Notes: a model not told the origin generated them from the sequence alone. 64,000 bases of DNA from Marinobacter azerbaijanicus (GCF_030250645.1 NZ_JASSVS010000001.1:248001-312000), one strand, 5' to 3'; shown: positions 25,740 to 35,329, counted from the stretch's first letter. A program made the numbers and translations.

Positions 25740-26894
25740 CTATTTCCCCAGCACCTCCCCCACTGGCCGCAAATTACTGACATGGTCGCACAGGGTTTTG
25801 ACGATCATTAACAGTGGTGTCGCAATGATGAGTCCCACCGGGCCCCAGAGCCAGCCCCAGAACAGCAGGCCGATGAAAATGGCTATTTCATTGAGGCTGG
25901 AAACGCGGCTGGTGAGCAAAGGCAATAGCAGGTTCCCCTGGATACTGGTAATCACCAGCGACGCAAGGGCGATAAGTGAGGCCATATCGATGGTGCCAAA
26001 CTGAATGAATGCGGCCACTCCAGACCCCGCCATCACGAGAAACGGCCCCAGGTAGGGCGCAACACTTGCCAGACCCGCAACCACGCCCCAGAAAACCGGC
26101 TGCTCCATTCCCATTAACAGAAACACCAGCCATGTGAAAAATCCCACAAACAAAGCACCCAGCAGCATCACAAACAGAAAACGCCGCACCTGGCTGTGAA
26201 ACTCATTCATGATCCGCGCAGCTTTGCGCATGCGGTGGAAGGAAGGCCCCGACAGCCTGACCACTTTGCGCTTGTAGAGCCTTCCTGCCGACAGCATGAA
26301 ATACACCAGCAGCAACGCGGAAAATACCTGGGAAACCAGCACCAGTATTGTCGAGGACCCCTCCATCAAATACTTCCAGATGTTGAACTTCTCGCCCACT
26401 ACCCTTACCCGCGTCACATCGGGCCTGCCGGAAACCACTTCTTCGTCATCCTCCTCGGCACTGTCCTCAATTTTCTTGGCCACATTCTCGGCCTTTTCCA
26501 TGACGCCTTCTTCCCTCGGACCGGAGCGCGCTTCCGCACGCTGGAACTGTTCAATGGCCAGAGGCGCCTTGTCCAGTATTGCCATGGTCTCCCGCTTCAG
26601 CGGGACACTCGCACCAGCAATGGTGGCCACCATAATGATCAACACCAGCGCAGCACCCAGGGGGCGGGGAATCCGAAATTTTTCCAGCCCGGACACCAAT
26701 GGGTCCAGGGCGTAGCTGATAAGAATCGCCCCCACCAGAGGTACCAGCACGGCCTGGGCCCAGGAGATGAAATACAGTGCCGCGACAGAAGCGAGAATGA
26801 TCATTGAGGTGCTACGCACGTCCACCCTGGGTATCAGGCTGCGCTCAGGCTGGTCTTCCGGATTTGCTTCCTGCTTTTCCATCGCTATACCCAT
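25740..26894 (-). CDS. AI-2E/PerM-family membrane transporter
   Basis: 384-residue inner-membrane protein of the AI-2E transporter family. About eight hydrophobic segments are visible: a pair near the N-terminus (SMIILASVAALYFISWAQAV), a long charged loop at residues 115-165 with EEDDEEVV, and a C-terminal bundle with PVFWGVVAGLASVAPYLGPF and FWGWLWGPVGLIIATPLLMI, the conserved signature region. The substrate is not predictable; members export signals, ions or other compounds. An alternative start (MEKQEANP) lies four codons downstream. It is unrelated in function to the prp operon next to it. Confidence 0.88.
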   Translation of the reverse strand: MGIAMEKQEANPEDQPERSLIPRVDVRSTSMIILASVAALYFISWAQAVLVPLVGAILISYALDPLVSGLEKFRIPRPLGAALVLIIMVATIAGASVPLKRETMAILDKAPLAIEQFQRAEARSGPREEGVMEKAENVAKKIEDSAEEDDEEVVSGRPDVTRVRVVGEKFNIWKYLMEGSSTILVLVSQVFSALLLVYFMLSAGRLYKRKVVRLSGPSFHRMRKAARIMNEFHSQVRRFLFVMLLGALFVGFFTWLVFLLMGMEQPVFWGVVAGLASVAPYLGPFLVMAGSGVAAFIQFGTIDMASLIALASLVITSIQGNLLLPLLTSRVSSLNEIAIFIGLLFWGWLWGPVGLIIATPLLMIVKTLCDHVSNLRPVGEVLGK

Positions 26895-26931
26895 TTTTGC
26901 GCCAGTGGTGCGTACCAGTTACTGCAAGGCA

Positions 26932-29043
26932 TCAACGGTTCCTGCCCAGCAACGTAATCCGCTGGCCCCAGAAGCTGTCTGGCGGTGATTGCCAGGCCAG
27001 CTGGTGCAGCTCTGCGATTGATTGTCGATCCCGAAATAACTGGCTGAGCTCACCCCGTGACAGTGGGCCGGGCCCTTCCTTGCCACAACGCTCCACCAGG
27101 GGCGCCAGCAGTTCCGCCCGTCGGGCGAGACGGATGTTTCGTGCCATTGCCTGATGTAGCCGGTTAAGACTGGGACGAACCACCGCCTCCTCTACCGATG
27201 TCAGCAAGGAAACATCGCCGGCATCACGCCTGGCGGTACGGGCGTCATCCAGTACTTCCACAGGTGCCCGCTCTTCCGGAATGACCAATAGGCCCCAATT
27301 ACGCAGAGCCTGCCCTACACTTACCCGGCTGAGCAATACAGACGTGGGGGCGGCCAGCACCAGTGGAATGGCCACTGGCAGTGACCAGAGGAAGAACATT
27401 GGGTCGATGCTCCAGGCGAAGGCGGACCAGGCTGCCGCCACTACCATTCCCGGAAACTGGGTCAGGAAGGCATCCCGCCAGGTGGTCTCCTGTGTGCGAT
27501 TCTGGCCGGCCCAGGTCAGCGACAGGTTCAACAGGGCTCCCACGACATATCGGCTATGGGCCATCATTGTAACGGGCGCGAGCAACACCGATACCACAAT
27601 TTCAACCAGGACGCTGACAAACAACCGCAAAACTCCGCCGAACTGGCGGGCAGTGCCGTGAATAACCGCATCCACAATGGCCAGAAACTTTGGAATAAAC
27701 AGTAAAGAAAGCGTACTTAACGCCAGACCCAGCGCCCACTCGGGTCGCCATTCCGGCCACAGGGGAAACAGCCCCTGATGCCCCTCGGGAAAGTAGTCGA
27801 TGCTGGCGACTGTCATCTGTACGGCTTCTACTGTGGTCAGGATCAGGAATGCCAGCCACAGGGGCGAAGCCAGATAGGCCATGACGCCGTTCAATAACGC
27901 CATTCGGTGAGCCAGGTGCAGCCGGCGCCCGAACAGCAGAATCCACAGATGCTGGAGATTACCCCGGGACCAGCGGTTGTCACGGGATAGCTCATCGGAC
28001 AGTGTTGGCGGAGACTCTTCAAAGCTGTTACCAAGGCCGGGCTCCAGCCAGACTTCGTAGCCGGCCCTGCCCATGTAGGCGGCCTCCACAAAATCGTGGC
28101 TCATGATGGGGCCGCGAAAAAGGCCAAACCCACGCAGTTTGCGCAAACCACAGTGGTCCATGAACGGCTTGATGCGGATAATGGCATTGTGGCCCCAGAA
28201 GGCCGCATCGCCCATCTGGATGGCCGCCAGGCCTGTGGCGAAAAGCGTTGAATAAAGGCGATTGGAAAACTGCTGCACCCTTGCAAACAGGGACTTGCCA
28301 TTGATGATGGAGGGCGCTGTCTGCAGGATGCCGACATTCGGTTCCCTTTCCATCAGTTGCACCATTCGCACGATGGTGGCTGCACTCAACAGGCTGTCGG
28401 CGTCAAGCACCACCATGTAGCGATAGCGGCGACCCCAACGGCGCAGAAAGTCTGCCACATTGCCACTCTTGAAGTTGAGGTTCACCCGCCGACGGCGATA
28501 GAACAGGCGCCCCTCCGCTCCGAGTTCCCGGCAAAGGCGATACCAGGTGGCCTGCTCTTCAAGCCAGACATTCGGATCCCGGCTGTCCGAGATAATATGG
28601 AATTCAAACTGCTCCAGGTGGCCCGAACGCTCCAGATCCTGATACACCGCCTTTAACCCACTGAGTGTCCAGTGCACAGGCTCGTGATAGACCGGCATGA
28701 TGATGGCGGTACTGGCCAGGGGGGTAGCTTCCAGCTCCGCACCGGCATGCCGATTCAGCAGACTGTAACGGTCGCCTCCGGCCAGCCTGAGCACAAAGCC
28801 GAGAACCCCGGTCCAGAAACCGACGGCAATCCACATGTATAGCAGTGCAAACAGGGCAAGCAGCCCCAGCTCAACCAGGGTGCCACCGTGGTAAGGCAGA
28901 ACCCACAGCAGAAAATAGCAGGCGATGAGCGTTTGCCCTACCACAAAGAGAGTCATCACAAAGCGCCTTAACGTGGCCACTCTGCGCCAGCTGCCGGAGC
29001 GCCTCCGGGCTGGTGTGCCTGCCGCGTCCCCCATATCAGTCAT
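26932..29043 (-). CDS. opgH: Glucans biosynthesis glucosyltransferase OpgH
   Basis: 703-residue inner-membrane GT2 enzyme that makes the beta-1,2 backbone of osmoregulated periplasmic glucans from UDP-glucose. The GT domain has DADSLLSAATIVRM (metal-binding DxD), SHDFVEAAYMGRAGYEVWLE and the RDNRWSRGNLQH motif in place of QxxRW. Membrane helices flank it on both sides. It is shorter than the roughly 850-residue E. coli protein, mainly at the termini. The start overlaps the stop of the 88-residue gene (ATGACTGA). Its usual partner opgG, upstream, is broken here. Confidence 0.95.
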   Translation of the reverse strand: MTDMGDAAGTPARRRSGSWRRVATLRRFVMTLFVVGQTLIACYFLLWVLPYHGGTLVELGLLALFALLYMWIAVGFWTGVLGFVLRLAGGDRYSLLNRHAGAELEATPLASTAIIMPVYHEPVHWTLSGLKAVYQDLERSGHLEQFEFHIISDSRDPNVWLEEQATWYRLCRELGAEGRLFYRRRRVNLNFKSGNVADFLRRWGRRYRYMVVLDADSLLSAATIVRMVQLMEREPNVGILQTAPSIINGKSLFARVQQFSNRLYSTLFATGLAAIQMGDAAFWGHNAIIRIKPFMDHCGLRKLRGFGLFRGPIMSHDFVEAAYMGRAGYEVWLEPGLGNSFEESPPTLSDELSRDNRWSRGNLQHLWILLFGRRLHLAHRMALLNGVMAYLASPLWLAFLILTTVEAVQMTVASIDYFPEGHQGLFPLWPEWRPEWALGLALSTLSLLFIPKFLAIVDAVIHGTARQFGGVLRLFVSVLVEIVVSVLLAPVTMMAHSRYVVGALLNLSLTWAGQNRTQETTWRDAFLTQFPGMVVAAAWSAFAWSIDPMFFLWSLPVAIPLVLAAPTSVLLSRVSVGQALRNWGLLVIPEERAPVEVLDDARTARRDAGDVSLLTSVEEAVVRPSLNRLHQAMARNIRLARRAELLAPLVERCGKEGPGPLSRGELSQLFRDRQSIAELHQLAWQSPPDSFWGQRITLLGRNR

Positions 29044-29302
29044 ATCCGATGGCCCCGCGCTTCATAGGTGGATTGGCATCCGGGATATTCTCGGGGGGGC
29101 GTTCAAAATAGTCGGGAATGACGCTGACACAGCGGGCCGGCAGATCCGAACCAGCCCCTTCGGCAAGGGCCAGTTCCACAAGACGGAGCGCTCGCCGACA
29201 GGTGTCCGTTGTCAGTGCAACACCGTCGTCGTCAAGGTAGGTCAGTACCCGCTCCAGAGCTTGCTGGCACAGGGTATCCGGCATGGTCATGCCACCGGTC
29301 AT
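29036..29302 (-). CDS. Small protein between opgG and opgH, unknown
   Basis: 88-residue soluble acidic protein (MTGGMTMPDTLCQQALERVL at its start) with a helical N-terminal half and a proline-rich C-terminus (ERPPENIPDANPP). It is not recognised. The start ATG at 29302 overlaps the opgG stop (ATGA) and the stop overlaps the opgH start by 8 bases, so all three were once translationally coupled. That arrangement argues that it is a real gene with a part in glucan synthesis or its control. The frame is open further upstream to 29443 inside opgG, which is an artefact. Confidence 0.7.
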   Translation of the reverse strand: MTGGMTMPDTLCQQALERVLTYLDDDGVALTTDTCRRALRLVELALAEGAGSDLPARCVSVIPDYFERPPENIPDANPPMKRGAIGYD

Positions 29303-30680
29303 GATCCTTTCTGTCCGTTCCTGGCAGCCTCTGACAGCGAATAGGTCCAGACTTCCGTCAGGGGCTTGTCGTCCAGCCGCAGCTGGCCGCGAAATACCGG
29401 ATCTGCTCCGCTGCCGGGCAGAACCAGCATGGACAACCGCCACTGCTTGTCCGCCTCGATGAATTCGACAAAGTGCTCGATTATTTCAGCGTCGTCACTG
29501 CCGCCGCCCACACTGACATCGCTGACCACTGCAGCATCCGGCTTGAGCGAGTCCAATGGCCCGCCGGTGAAATCGACAATGATCCGGAAGGCGTTCTCGG
29601 CATCACCACCTCCGGTTCGATTTCCATCACCAACAAAGGTATTGACCACCCGCCCGGTCTCCTGACCAGCCACATTGCTGTCACCGAAGCTGAGTGTGTA
29701 GTCCAGCTTCCGATGCTCTCCCTCATCCACACCGCCTTTCGGTTTCCAGAACACAACGACGTTGTCATTGGTCTCTGAATCCGTTGGTATCTAAACCAGC
29801 ACCACTTCACCGTCAGGCCAGCCCGGTCGGGGGGATACCCAGGCGCTGGGGCGAAGGTCGTAACGGGCTTCTGCATCTTCAAACTGGTGGAAGGCGGTGT
29901 CTCTCTGGATCAGGCCAAATCCGCCCAGACGATTCACCTGCAGATAACTGAGACTGAGACGGGAAGGATTAACCAGCGGGCGCCACAACCACTCGTCGCT
30001 GCCCTGATCGTGGATCAGCAAACCGTCTGAATCGTGAACCTGGGGCCGTTCAGCAGCCCATAAACCCGCATGCGATCACTGCCCGCGCCGGGCCGCTCAA
30101 GCCAGAACTCAACAAACGAAGGGAATTCTTCACCCGACGGCAAGCCCGTGTCCACGGCTATACCTCTCGCTGAAATCCCGAACCGATTGCGTGCCCCTAC
30201 TCCCCGAAAGTAACTTGCGCCCGCAAACACCAGAAACTGGTTCTGCTCTGTTCCCGCACCCAGAGGGTAAGTCAGCTTGAAACCGGCATGGCCCAGGTCG
30301 GCCGGTATCCGCTTGGCAAGGTCACTGGTGGGAAAGCTGTAAGCAGTTCTATCAAACTGGATGGGGTGCACACCGTCAGCGTCAATTTCATTGAGCTTCA
30401 CGGCGTGGGTATAAAAGTTTCCGGGTGGCACCATCATCACCTGGAAACGGGAACGCCCTTCCCGCCAGAGGCTGGCCTCCGGGTTGAATCGAATGGCCTG
30501 ATACTCCTGATAATCCAGATCCCTGAGGAACCCCGGCACTTCAGGTGGCGGCTCATATTTCCCTTCCGCAAGCGCCTTTGCCTTGTCGACCACCTCTTCA
30601 AACTTAAAGGCATGAGCCGATGCGGTGTAGAGAAAAACCGGCAATATAAGCAATAAGAGCAATCTTGTCCCTGAGCACAT
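29299..30680 (-). pseudogene. opgG: opgG glucan biosynthesis gene, disrupted
   Basis: Remains of periplasmic glucan protein OpgG, in three pieces. Piece one (30680 down to about 30030) has a signal peptide ending SAHA and FKFEEVVDKAKALA, running to VYGLLNGP. It then jumps, out of frame, to VHDSDGLLIHD, which in E. coli OpgG lies roughly 50 residues further on, so an internal deletion is likely. Piece two runs through RYDLRPSAWVSP to GEVVLV, then TAG (29791-29793) where glutamate is expected, and continues in frame as IPTDSETNDN to the C-terminal domain. Two independent lesions make a functional product very unlikely. Confidence 0.88.
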
Positions 30681-30774
30681 GGTTCTCCAACCCCGATTCC
30701 ATCCGTTAGAGGTACTAATGTAGCACCTGGGGTCGAAATAAACTCAAGTGACAACTTCGTAAGGCCCTGGGGAG

Positions 30775-31950
30775 TCAGATTCCCATAGACAGGGAGAGCC
30801 GCACATCAGGGTGATCGGGGATTGTCATGGCCGTGCTGGAGGCACGGATCATCCGGCCCACACTGACATTGGCAGTAAAAGCACGGCCCTGCAATTTCAG
30901 CGAAACCTGGCCAGCACTGGCCTTGCCATGGCGATCTGCCTGCGCCCCTGAATATGGAACCCAGCCCTGCATTACGGCAAAGTTGAGACTGGACAAAACG
31001 TCATCCGCAAATGGCATGGGCCAGGTTGGGCTGGCGGTATCGAGCCGGAGCCAGCCTCCCCTGACCACGGAAAGGGACTGGCCATTGAAACCGGTCAGCA
31101 TGGCAGGACCCGCAACGGTCAGGTATTCCGAAGACGGGAGATCTTCGTCCGCAAACTGATACCGGCCGTTCATCCGCCAGTTCCACCTGAACAGCTCCTG
31201 CTCGACAGAGGCGGATACGGCTACCTTATAGAACGCACTTTCCTCTTCCGTGTCATCCCGCAACGGATAACCGGTTGACTGAAATTCGCGGCCACTCAAT
31301 GCCAGAATCCGGGTATTGGCAAACAGGCCACCGCCAAGTTCATGGCCGCCGCTTGCCTTCAGGCCAAAGGACGAGAGTTGGTAGCTTGATTCCGAAACCA
31401 GGCTGTCTTCCTGAAATGATGCGCTGTTGCGGCCCCGGTGCCGGGCAATTCCATCAAAGGCCATACCGAAGCGGGAAAACAGCGGGCGGCTCGCTCCCAG
31501 CCCCAATACACGGGACTCACCGCTGGCGTTATAGCGGCGATCTCCGTTACTCACCGCACGGTCATAACGGGATCTGCCGGCCTCAATCCGCAACTGGCTG
31601 TCACCTACGGGAAAACGGTAGCGGAAAGAGGCGGCACTTGAATCGGTATCGTTCTTGTAGGACCGGGCATCACGGTAGTCGAATCCAATGGCGTCACTCC
31701 GTCCCATCAGACTGTCAACGGCAACCCCCACCGCACCATCGAGGCCATCGCTGTTGAGTTCGGTTTTGCCCGAGAACTTCAGCCGCGATCGCAACCAGTG
31801 CTCGCGCTCTTCCCGGTACGCATCGACATCGCCAGCGTAATTGCCCGAATACGGCTGCCGACCATTACGGAGCCATGCGCCGCCTTCTTCGGCGTAGAGA
31901 GATTGGCTGAAAACGCACCAGAACAGTGCAATTAACAGAGGTAATTTCAA
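30775..31950 (-). CDS. Barrel-only TpsB (ShlB/FhaC)-like outer-membrane protein
   Basis: 391-residue exported protein with a signal peptide ending SLYA (residue 20). The rest alternates like outer-membrane strands. The C-terminal half matches the barrel of two-partner secretion transporters: an LPSSEYLTVAG segment, a loop-6-like TGFNGQSLSVVRGGWLRLDT, and a final strand VRLSLSMGI. No POTRA domains precede the barrel, and the loop-6 arginine (RGF/RGY in transporters) is threonine. It may be a transport-inactive relative or have a new partner. No TpsA-type gene is nearby. It lies 94 bases before the broken opgG. Confidence 0.55.
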   Translation of the reverse strand: MKLPLLIALFWCVFSQSLYAEEGGAWLRNGRQPYSGNYAGDVDAYREEREHWLRSRLKFSGKTELNSDGLDGAVGVAVDSLMGRSDAIGFDYRDARSYKNDTDSSAASFRYRFPVGDSQLRIEAGRSRYDRAVSNGDRRYNASGESRVLGLGASRPLFSRFGMAFDGIARHRGRNSASFQEDSLVSESSYQLSSFGLKASGGHELGGGLFANTRILALSGREFQSTGYPLRDDTEEESAFYKVAVSASVEQELFRWNWRMNGRYQFADEDLPSSEYLTVAGPAMLTGFNGQSLSVVRGGWLRLDTASPTWPMPFADDVLSSLNFAVMQGWVPYSGAQADRHGKASAGQVSLKLQGRAFTANVSVGRMIRASSTAMTIPDHPDVRLSLSMGI

Positions 31951-32321
31951 TGGTCAGATTCCCGCCAGGTAGTGCCAACCGGCCGAATACGCATCAGGAA
32001 AGCCGGTTATTCTTAACAATTATTCATGGAAGAATGTATTGCATCAGGAGGGAGAAATCCAGTGCTCGTTGCTTAAAATTACACAGTTAATATGCCTATA
32101 ATACAGACGTTTACATCGTTATCTGAAAGTTTTTTCTATGAAAATCAACAGGCCATAACAAAGGCGCTCAACTTCGCTTTTTTACCAATCGCTACATTTC
32201 AGTACCCGGGCCTCCATTTACACCAACAACTTGGTTACACTTGGCACACTTCGTGAGTCAGCCTTCAAGGATGACTGACTTACCAAAGGCCGTGACCCAA
32301 GAGAATATAAGGACGAACGTT
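31951..32321. other. Intergenic region before galU
   Basis: 371 bases between divergent genes. A TATAAT box at 32097-32102 inside ATGCCTATAATAC is the best promoter element for galU, but its -35 (TTAAAA, 18-base spacer) is weak. Much of the region is AT-rich and otherwise featureless. Confidence 0.4.
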
Positions 32322-33158
32322 ATGATCAAGAAGTGTCTCTTCCCCGTTGCCGGATACGGCACCCGATTTCTCCCGGCCACCAAGGCCATGCCCAAGGAAA
32401 TCCTGCCGATTGTGAACAAACCCCTTGTTCAGTACGGGGTGGAGGAAGCCGCAGAAGCCGGGGTTCACGAGTTCGGGTTCGTCACCGGGCGGGGCAAACG
32501 CGCCATAGAAGACCACTTCGACATCAGCTATGAGCTGGAGCACCAGATTGCCGGCTCCGGAAAAGAAGACCTGCTGACATCCATCCGTGAGCTGATCGAT
32601 CACAATTCCTTTGCCTTTACCCGCCAGAACGAAATGAAAGGTCTGGGCCACGCCATCCTGACCGGCCGCAACCTGGTGGGCGACAGCCCGTTTGCAGTGG
32701 TGCTTGCGGACGACTTCTGTGTGGCGGACACCGATGGCGAAGGGGTGCTGGCCCAGATGGTGAGGCTCTACAACCAGTTCCGCTGTTCCATCGTTGCCAT
32801 TGAGGAAGTACCGGAAGACGAAACTCACAAGTACGGGGTTATTGCCGGCGAATCCATGAAGGATGGCCTGTACCGGATTACCGACATGGTCGAAAAGCCT
32901 GCGCCTGAAGATGCCCCCAGCAACCTTGCAATCATTGGTCGCTACATTCTCACCCCGGACATTTTCGATATCCTCGAACGTACCCCTCCGGGCAAGAATG
33001 GCGAGGTGCAGATTACGGATGCACTGCTGGAACAGGCCAGAAATGGCTGTGTGCTGGCCTACAAATTCAAGGGGCGTCGCTTTGACTGCGGCAGTATTGA
33101 CGGCTTTGTGGAAGCCACCAATTACGTGTACGAGAACATCTACAAGAAAGGCAAGTAA
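32322..33158 (+). CDS. galU: UTP-glucose-1-phosphate uridylyltransferase GalU
   Basis: 278-residue enzyme that makes UDP-glucose for glucans, exopolysaccharide and LPS. The N-terminal motif FPVAGYGTRFLPATKAMPKE binds UTP. Later landmarks are QYGVEEA, FAVVLADDF (metal-binding aspartates) and EKP within MVEKPAPEDAPSNLAIIGRY. The frame is open from 32241, but the ATG at 32322 has an AAGGA ribosome site and gives the normal length. It supplies the donor for OpgH and probably for both polysaccharide loci. Confidence 0.96.
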   Translation: MIKKCLFPVAGYGTRFLPATKAMPKEILPIVNKPLVQYGVEEAAEAGVHEFGFVTGRGKRAIEDHFDISYELEHQIAGSGKEDLLTSIRELIDHNSFAFTRQNEMKGLGHAILTGRNLVGDSPFAVVLADDFCVADTDGEGVLAQMVRLYNQFRCSIVAIEEVPEDETHKYGVIAGESMKDGLYRITDMVEKPAPEDAPSNLAIIGRYILTPDIFDILERTPPGKNGEVQITDALLEQARNGCVLAYKFKGRRFDCGSIDGFVEATNYVYENIYKKGK

Positions 33159-33170
33159 GCTGTCTCTGGC

Positions 33171-33419
33171 CTAACGACCCAGAATCTGAAGCACCATGCG
33201 TCGGTTTTCAGGCGAAGTTTTGCGGAACCGGCGCAGCAGTTCCACCTCCTCTTCCGACAGCTGAAGCCGGCTGACCTCCTGCTCGAGTGCCGCAAGCGCC
33301 GCAAACAGGTCATCGCTGTCACTGAACGCCAGGCCCGGCAGCTCCAACTGGCCGGTGTCGACTCTGTCATCCAGCTCCAGCAGGCCTTCCAGGGGTTTTT
33401 CCGTTTTCAGGTACCGCAT
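33171..33419 (-). CDS. Small acidic protein, unknown
   Basis: 82-residue protein, MRYLKTEKPLEGLLELDDRV at the start, rich in leucine and glutamate, predicted wholly helical (LFAALAALEQEVSRLQLSEE). No family is recognised. It converges on galU, 12 bases apart, and diverges from the RibD-like gene. The frame is open to 33578, but the first 53 codons overlap the opposite promoter region and have unlikely composition, so the ATG at 33419 is preferred. Confidence 0.5.
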   Translation of the reverse strand: MRYLKTEKPLEGLLELDDRVDTGQLELPGLAFSDSDDLFAALAALEQEVSRLQLSEEEVELLRRFRKTSPENRRMVLQILGR

Positions 33420-33517
33420 AAGGATTGCCCCCCAGCCGGGTCTTCGAAGGCTTGATTTCACTGGCAGTGAATCAAACAGGGAATGTAACGTACATATAGC
33501 TTTATACACAATCTGCC

Positions 33518-33523
33518 TATAAT
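33518..33523 (+). promoter_or_regulatory. -10 box before the RibD-like gene
   Basis: A perfect TATAAT stands 28 bases before the ATG, within TGCCTATAAT, the same ten bases found before galU. No good -35 box is visible. Confidence 0.45.
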
Positions 33524-33551
33524 GAATCCACCAGTAACGGAATGACACGGT

Positions 33552-34424
33552 ATGGCGGCACAGATACTGGACAAGCACAAAGCCTGGACGCTGATACTTG
33601 ATGCAGTGAACCGCAGTGACGTTACGCTGCCCCTGCCAGACAGTGACACCCCCGCACTGACACTGGGCAGTAACGGTGACTGGCAGTTACTTGTCCCCTC
33701 CGATGCGCAAGCGAGAAACATTCTCTCGGTTTTTCTTCCCCTTTGTTGCCCGCTGTCCCGGGAAACCCCATCCCGTGTGGTTGGCCAGATGGGGCAGAGC
33801 CTGGATGGGCGGATTGCCACCGTTACCGGTGAGTCCCGGTTTATCAACGGTGAGGACGGCATCACCCATCTCCACCGCCTCCGGGCGGTGTCCGAAGCCG
33901 TGGTTGTTGGCGCCGGCACTGCGTCTACGGACAACCCCCGCCTCACCGTCCGCAAAGCCCCCGGTATCAACCCGGTACGCGTGGTGATTGACCGCAACCG
34001 ACGGGTACCGGACAGCCACCACCTGTTCACCGACGAAGCCGCGCCTACCCTCAGGCTGGTTGCCGGTGAATACCGGGCCGGCGATAAGCTCACCCCACGC
34101 CAGGGTGTTACCGAAGTACCGTGTCTTGGCCATGATGAAGCAACCGACCCTGCCCACATCCTGTCGGTTCTGGCGGACTTCGGATTGCGCAAGGTATTCC
34201 TGGAGGGCGGGGGGCTGACGGTCTCCGAATTTCTCAATGCGGATCTTCTGGACCGGTTGCATGTGATGGTCGCTCCCATGATTATCGGCAGCGGCCGGCC
34301 GGCCTTTTCGCTGCCGGAAATCAGCCAGCTGGATAACGCCCTGCGCCCCAGGGCCCAGATGGTGGACCTGGGCAGCGACATGCTGTTTGACCTTGATTTC
34401 AGCCGGCAGTCCTGCGGCTACTGA
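33552..34424 (+). CDS. RibD C-terminal-type (pyrimidine) reductase
   Basis: 290-residue NADPH-dependent reductase of the RibD_C/DHFR-like fold. Family landmarks: GQMGQSLDGRIATVTGESRF, a LRAVSEAVVVGAGTASTDNP motif, VRVVIDRNRRVP, VFLEGGGLTVSEFL (cofactor loop), and VAPMIIGSGRPAF. The RibD deaminase domain is absent; the first 75 residues are not recognised. In riboflavin synthesis this fold reduces a ribosyl chain to ribityl. Here the genes opposite encode pterin-synthase-like, glycosyl- and lipid-type enzymes, so a different product is suspected. The 3' end overlaps the convergent membrane-protein gene by 26 bases. Confidence 0.85.
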   Translation: MAAQILDKHKAWTLILDAVNRSDVTLPLPDSDTPALTLGSNGDWQLLVPSDAQARNILSVFLPLCCPLSRETPSRVVGQMGQSLDGRIATVTGESRFINGEDGITHLHRLRAVSEAVVVGAGTASTDNPRLTVRKAPGINPVRVVIDRNRRVPDSHHLFTDEAAPTLRLVAGEYRAGDKLTPRQGVTEVPCLGHDEATDPAHILSVLADFGLRKVFLEGGGLTVSEFLNADLLDRLHVMVAPMIIGSGRPAFSLPEISQLDNALRPRAQMVDLGSDMLFDLDFSRQSCGY

Positions 34425-35313
34425 CGATAAAAACCACGCCGGGCAAGCTCGAGATCAATACCGCCAGCCCGTACCCGACACTCAGTGCCACCCCCTGTTC
34501 TGGTGGTAATCCCGCCAGTGGCCACAGCAGCGCTGCCGCCCCTTCCCGCACACCCCAGCCTGCGACGCTCACAGGGACCGCCATAGCCAGTAACAGCAGG
34601 CTGGCGAGGGTCATCAGAATCATTAACTCCAGCAACCCCGCCCAGTAGCCGGCGCCCAGCGCCAGTACAGCAAAAACCCCCAGGTAAGTTACGACCACCA
34701 CAGCGGAAGAGGATACCTGTATCAGAATCGCCGGCCAGCTCAGCAGTGACTTGCGGATGTCACGGCGCAATGCGTATACATACCCTTTCCCCCCCGCCCA
34801 AAAGCGGGCAAGAATCGCCAGCAGAATAACCACGGTAGCGGCTACGGCAACGGCACCCCCACCCAGATCGGCGACGACGTCGGCCGTCCGGCCCCGATGT
34901 GTTGCGAGCCAGCCCCCCAACCCCAGTGCAACGGAAATCATCACCACCTGGCCCGAAAGCCTTTCAATCATAACTGCATGAAGGGCCCCCAGACGGGCAC
35001 CTGAGCCCAGGCTATGTCGCCAGGCGCGATTGACGTCACCGAGTACGCCACCTGGCAATACCTGGTTAAGAAAGGTGGCAAGGTAGTACTCCCGTACTGC
35101 CACCCAAAAAGGCAGGCTGATCGCCAGCCGCCCTGCGGTGTATCGCCACCGCCAGGCGGATACCAGCACCTGAAGCATGGAAATTATCATTGCTGCCAGC
35201 AACATCGGCACGGAGAATCGGGCAAGCTCCCGCCAGATAACACCGACGTCCAGGAAAAACGCTATTGCCAGCAATAACAATAGCGTCAGACCCCAACGTA
35301 ACCACAAAGGCAT
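34399..35313 (-). CDS. Lysylphosphatidylglycerol synthase-TM/flippase-like protein
   Basis: 304-residue polytopic membrane protein of the UPF0104/LPG-synthase transmembrane family, with about eight helices (WGLTLLLLLAIAFFLDVGVI at the start). The conserved core includes NQVLPGGVLGDVNRAWRHS and a late GWGVREGAAALLWPLAGL. Such proteins often flip lipid-linked molecules. The frame is open to 35427, but the ATG at 35313 lies 17 bases after the upstream stop codon and starts at the first helix. It follows the glycosyltransferase-methyltransferase gene in one operon, so it may move that enzyme's product across the membrane. Confidence 0.85.
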   Translation of the reverse strand: MPLWLRWGLTLLLLLAIAFFLDVGVIWRELARFSVPMLLAAMIISMLQVLVSAWRWRYTAGRLAISLPFWVAVREYYLATFLNQVLPGGVLGDVNRAWRHSLGSGARLGALHAVMIERLSGQVVMISVALGLGGWLATHRGRTADVVADLGGGAVAVAATVVILLAILARFWAGGKGYVYALRRDIRKSLLSWPAILIQVSSSAVVVVTYLGVFAVLALGAGYWAGLLELMILMTLASLLLLAMAVPVSVAGWGVREGAAALLWPLAGLPPEQGVALSVGYGLAVLISSLPGVVFIVSSRRTAG

Positions 35314-35329
35314 CCCGCTTGGAGGCACT

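Noticed and set aside
32241..32321. N-terminal extension of galU
   Set aside because: GalU proteins begin near MIKKCLFPVAGYG, and the ATG at 32322 has the ribosome site.
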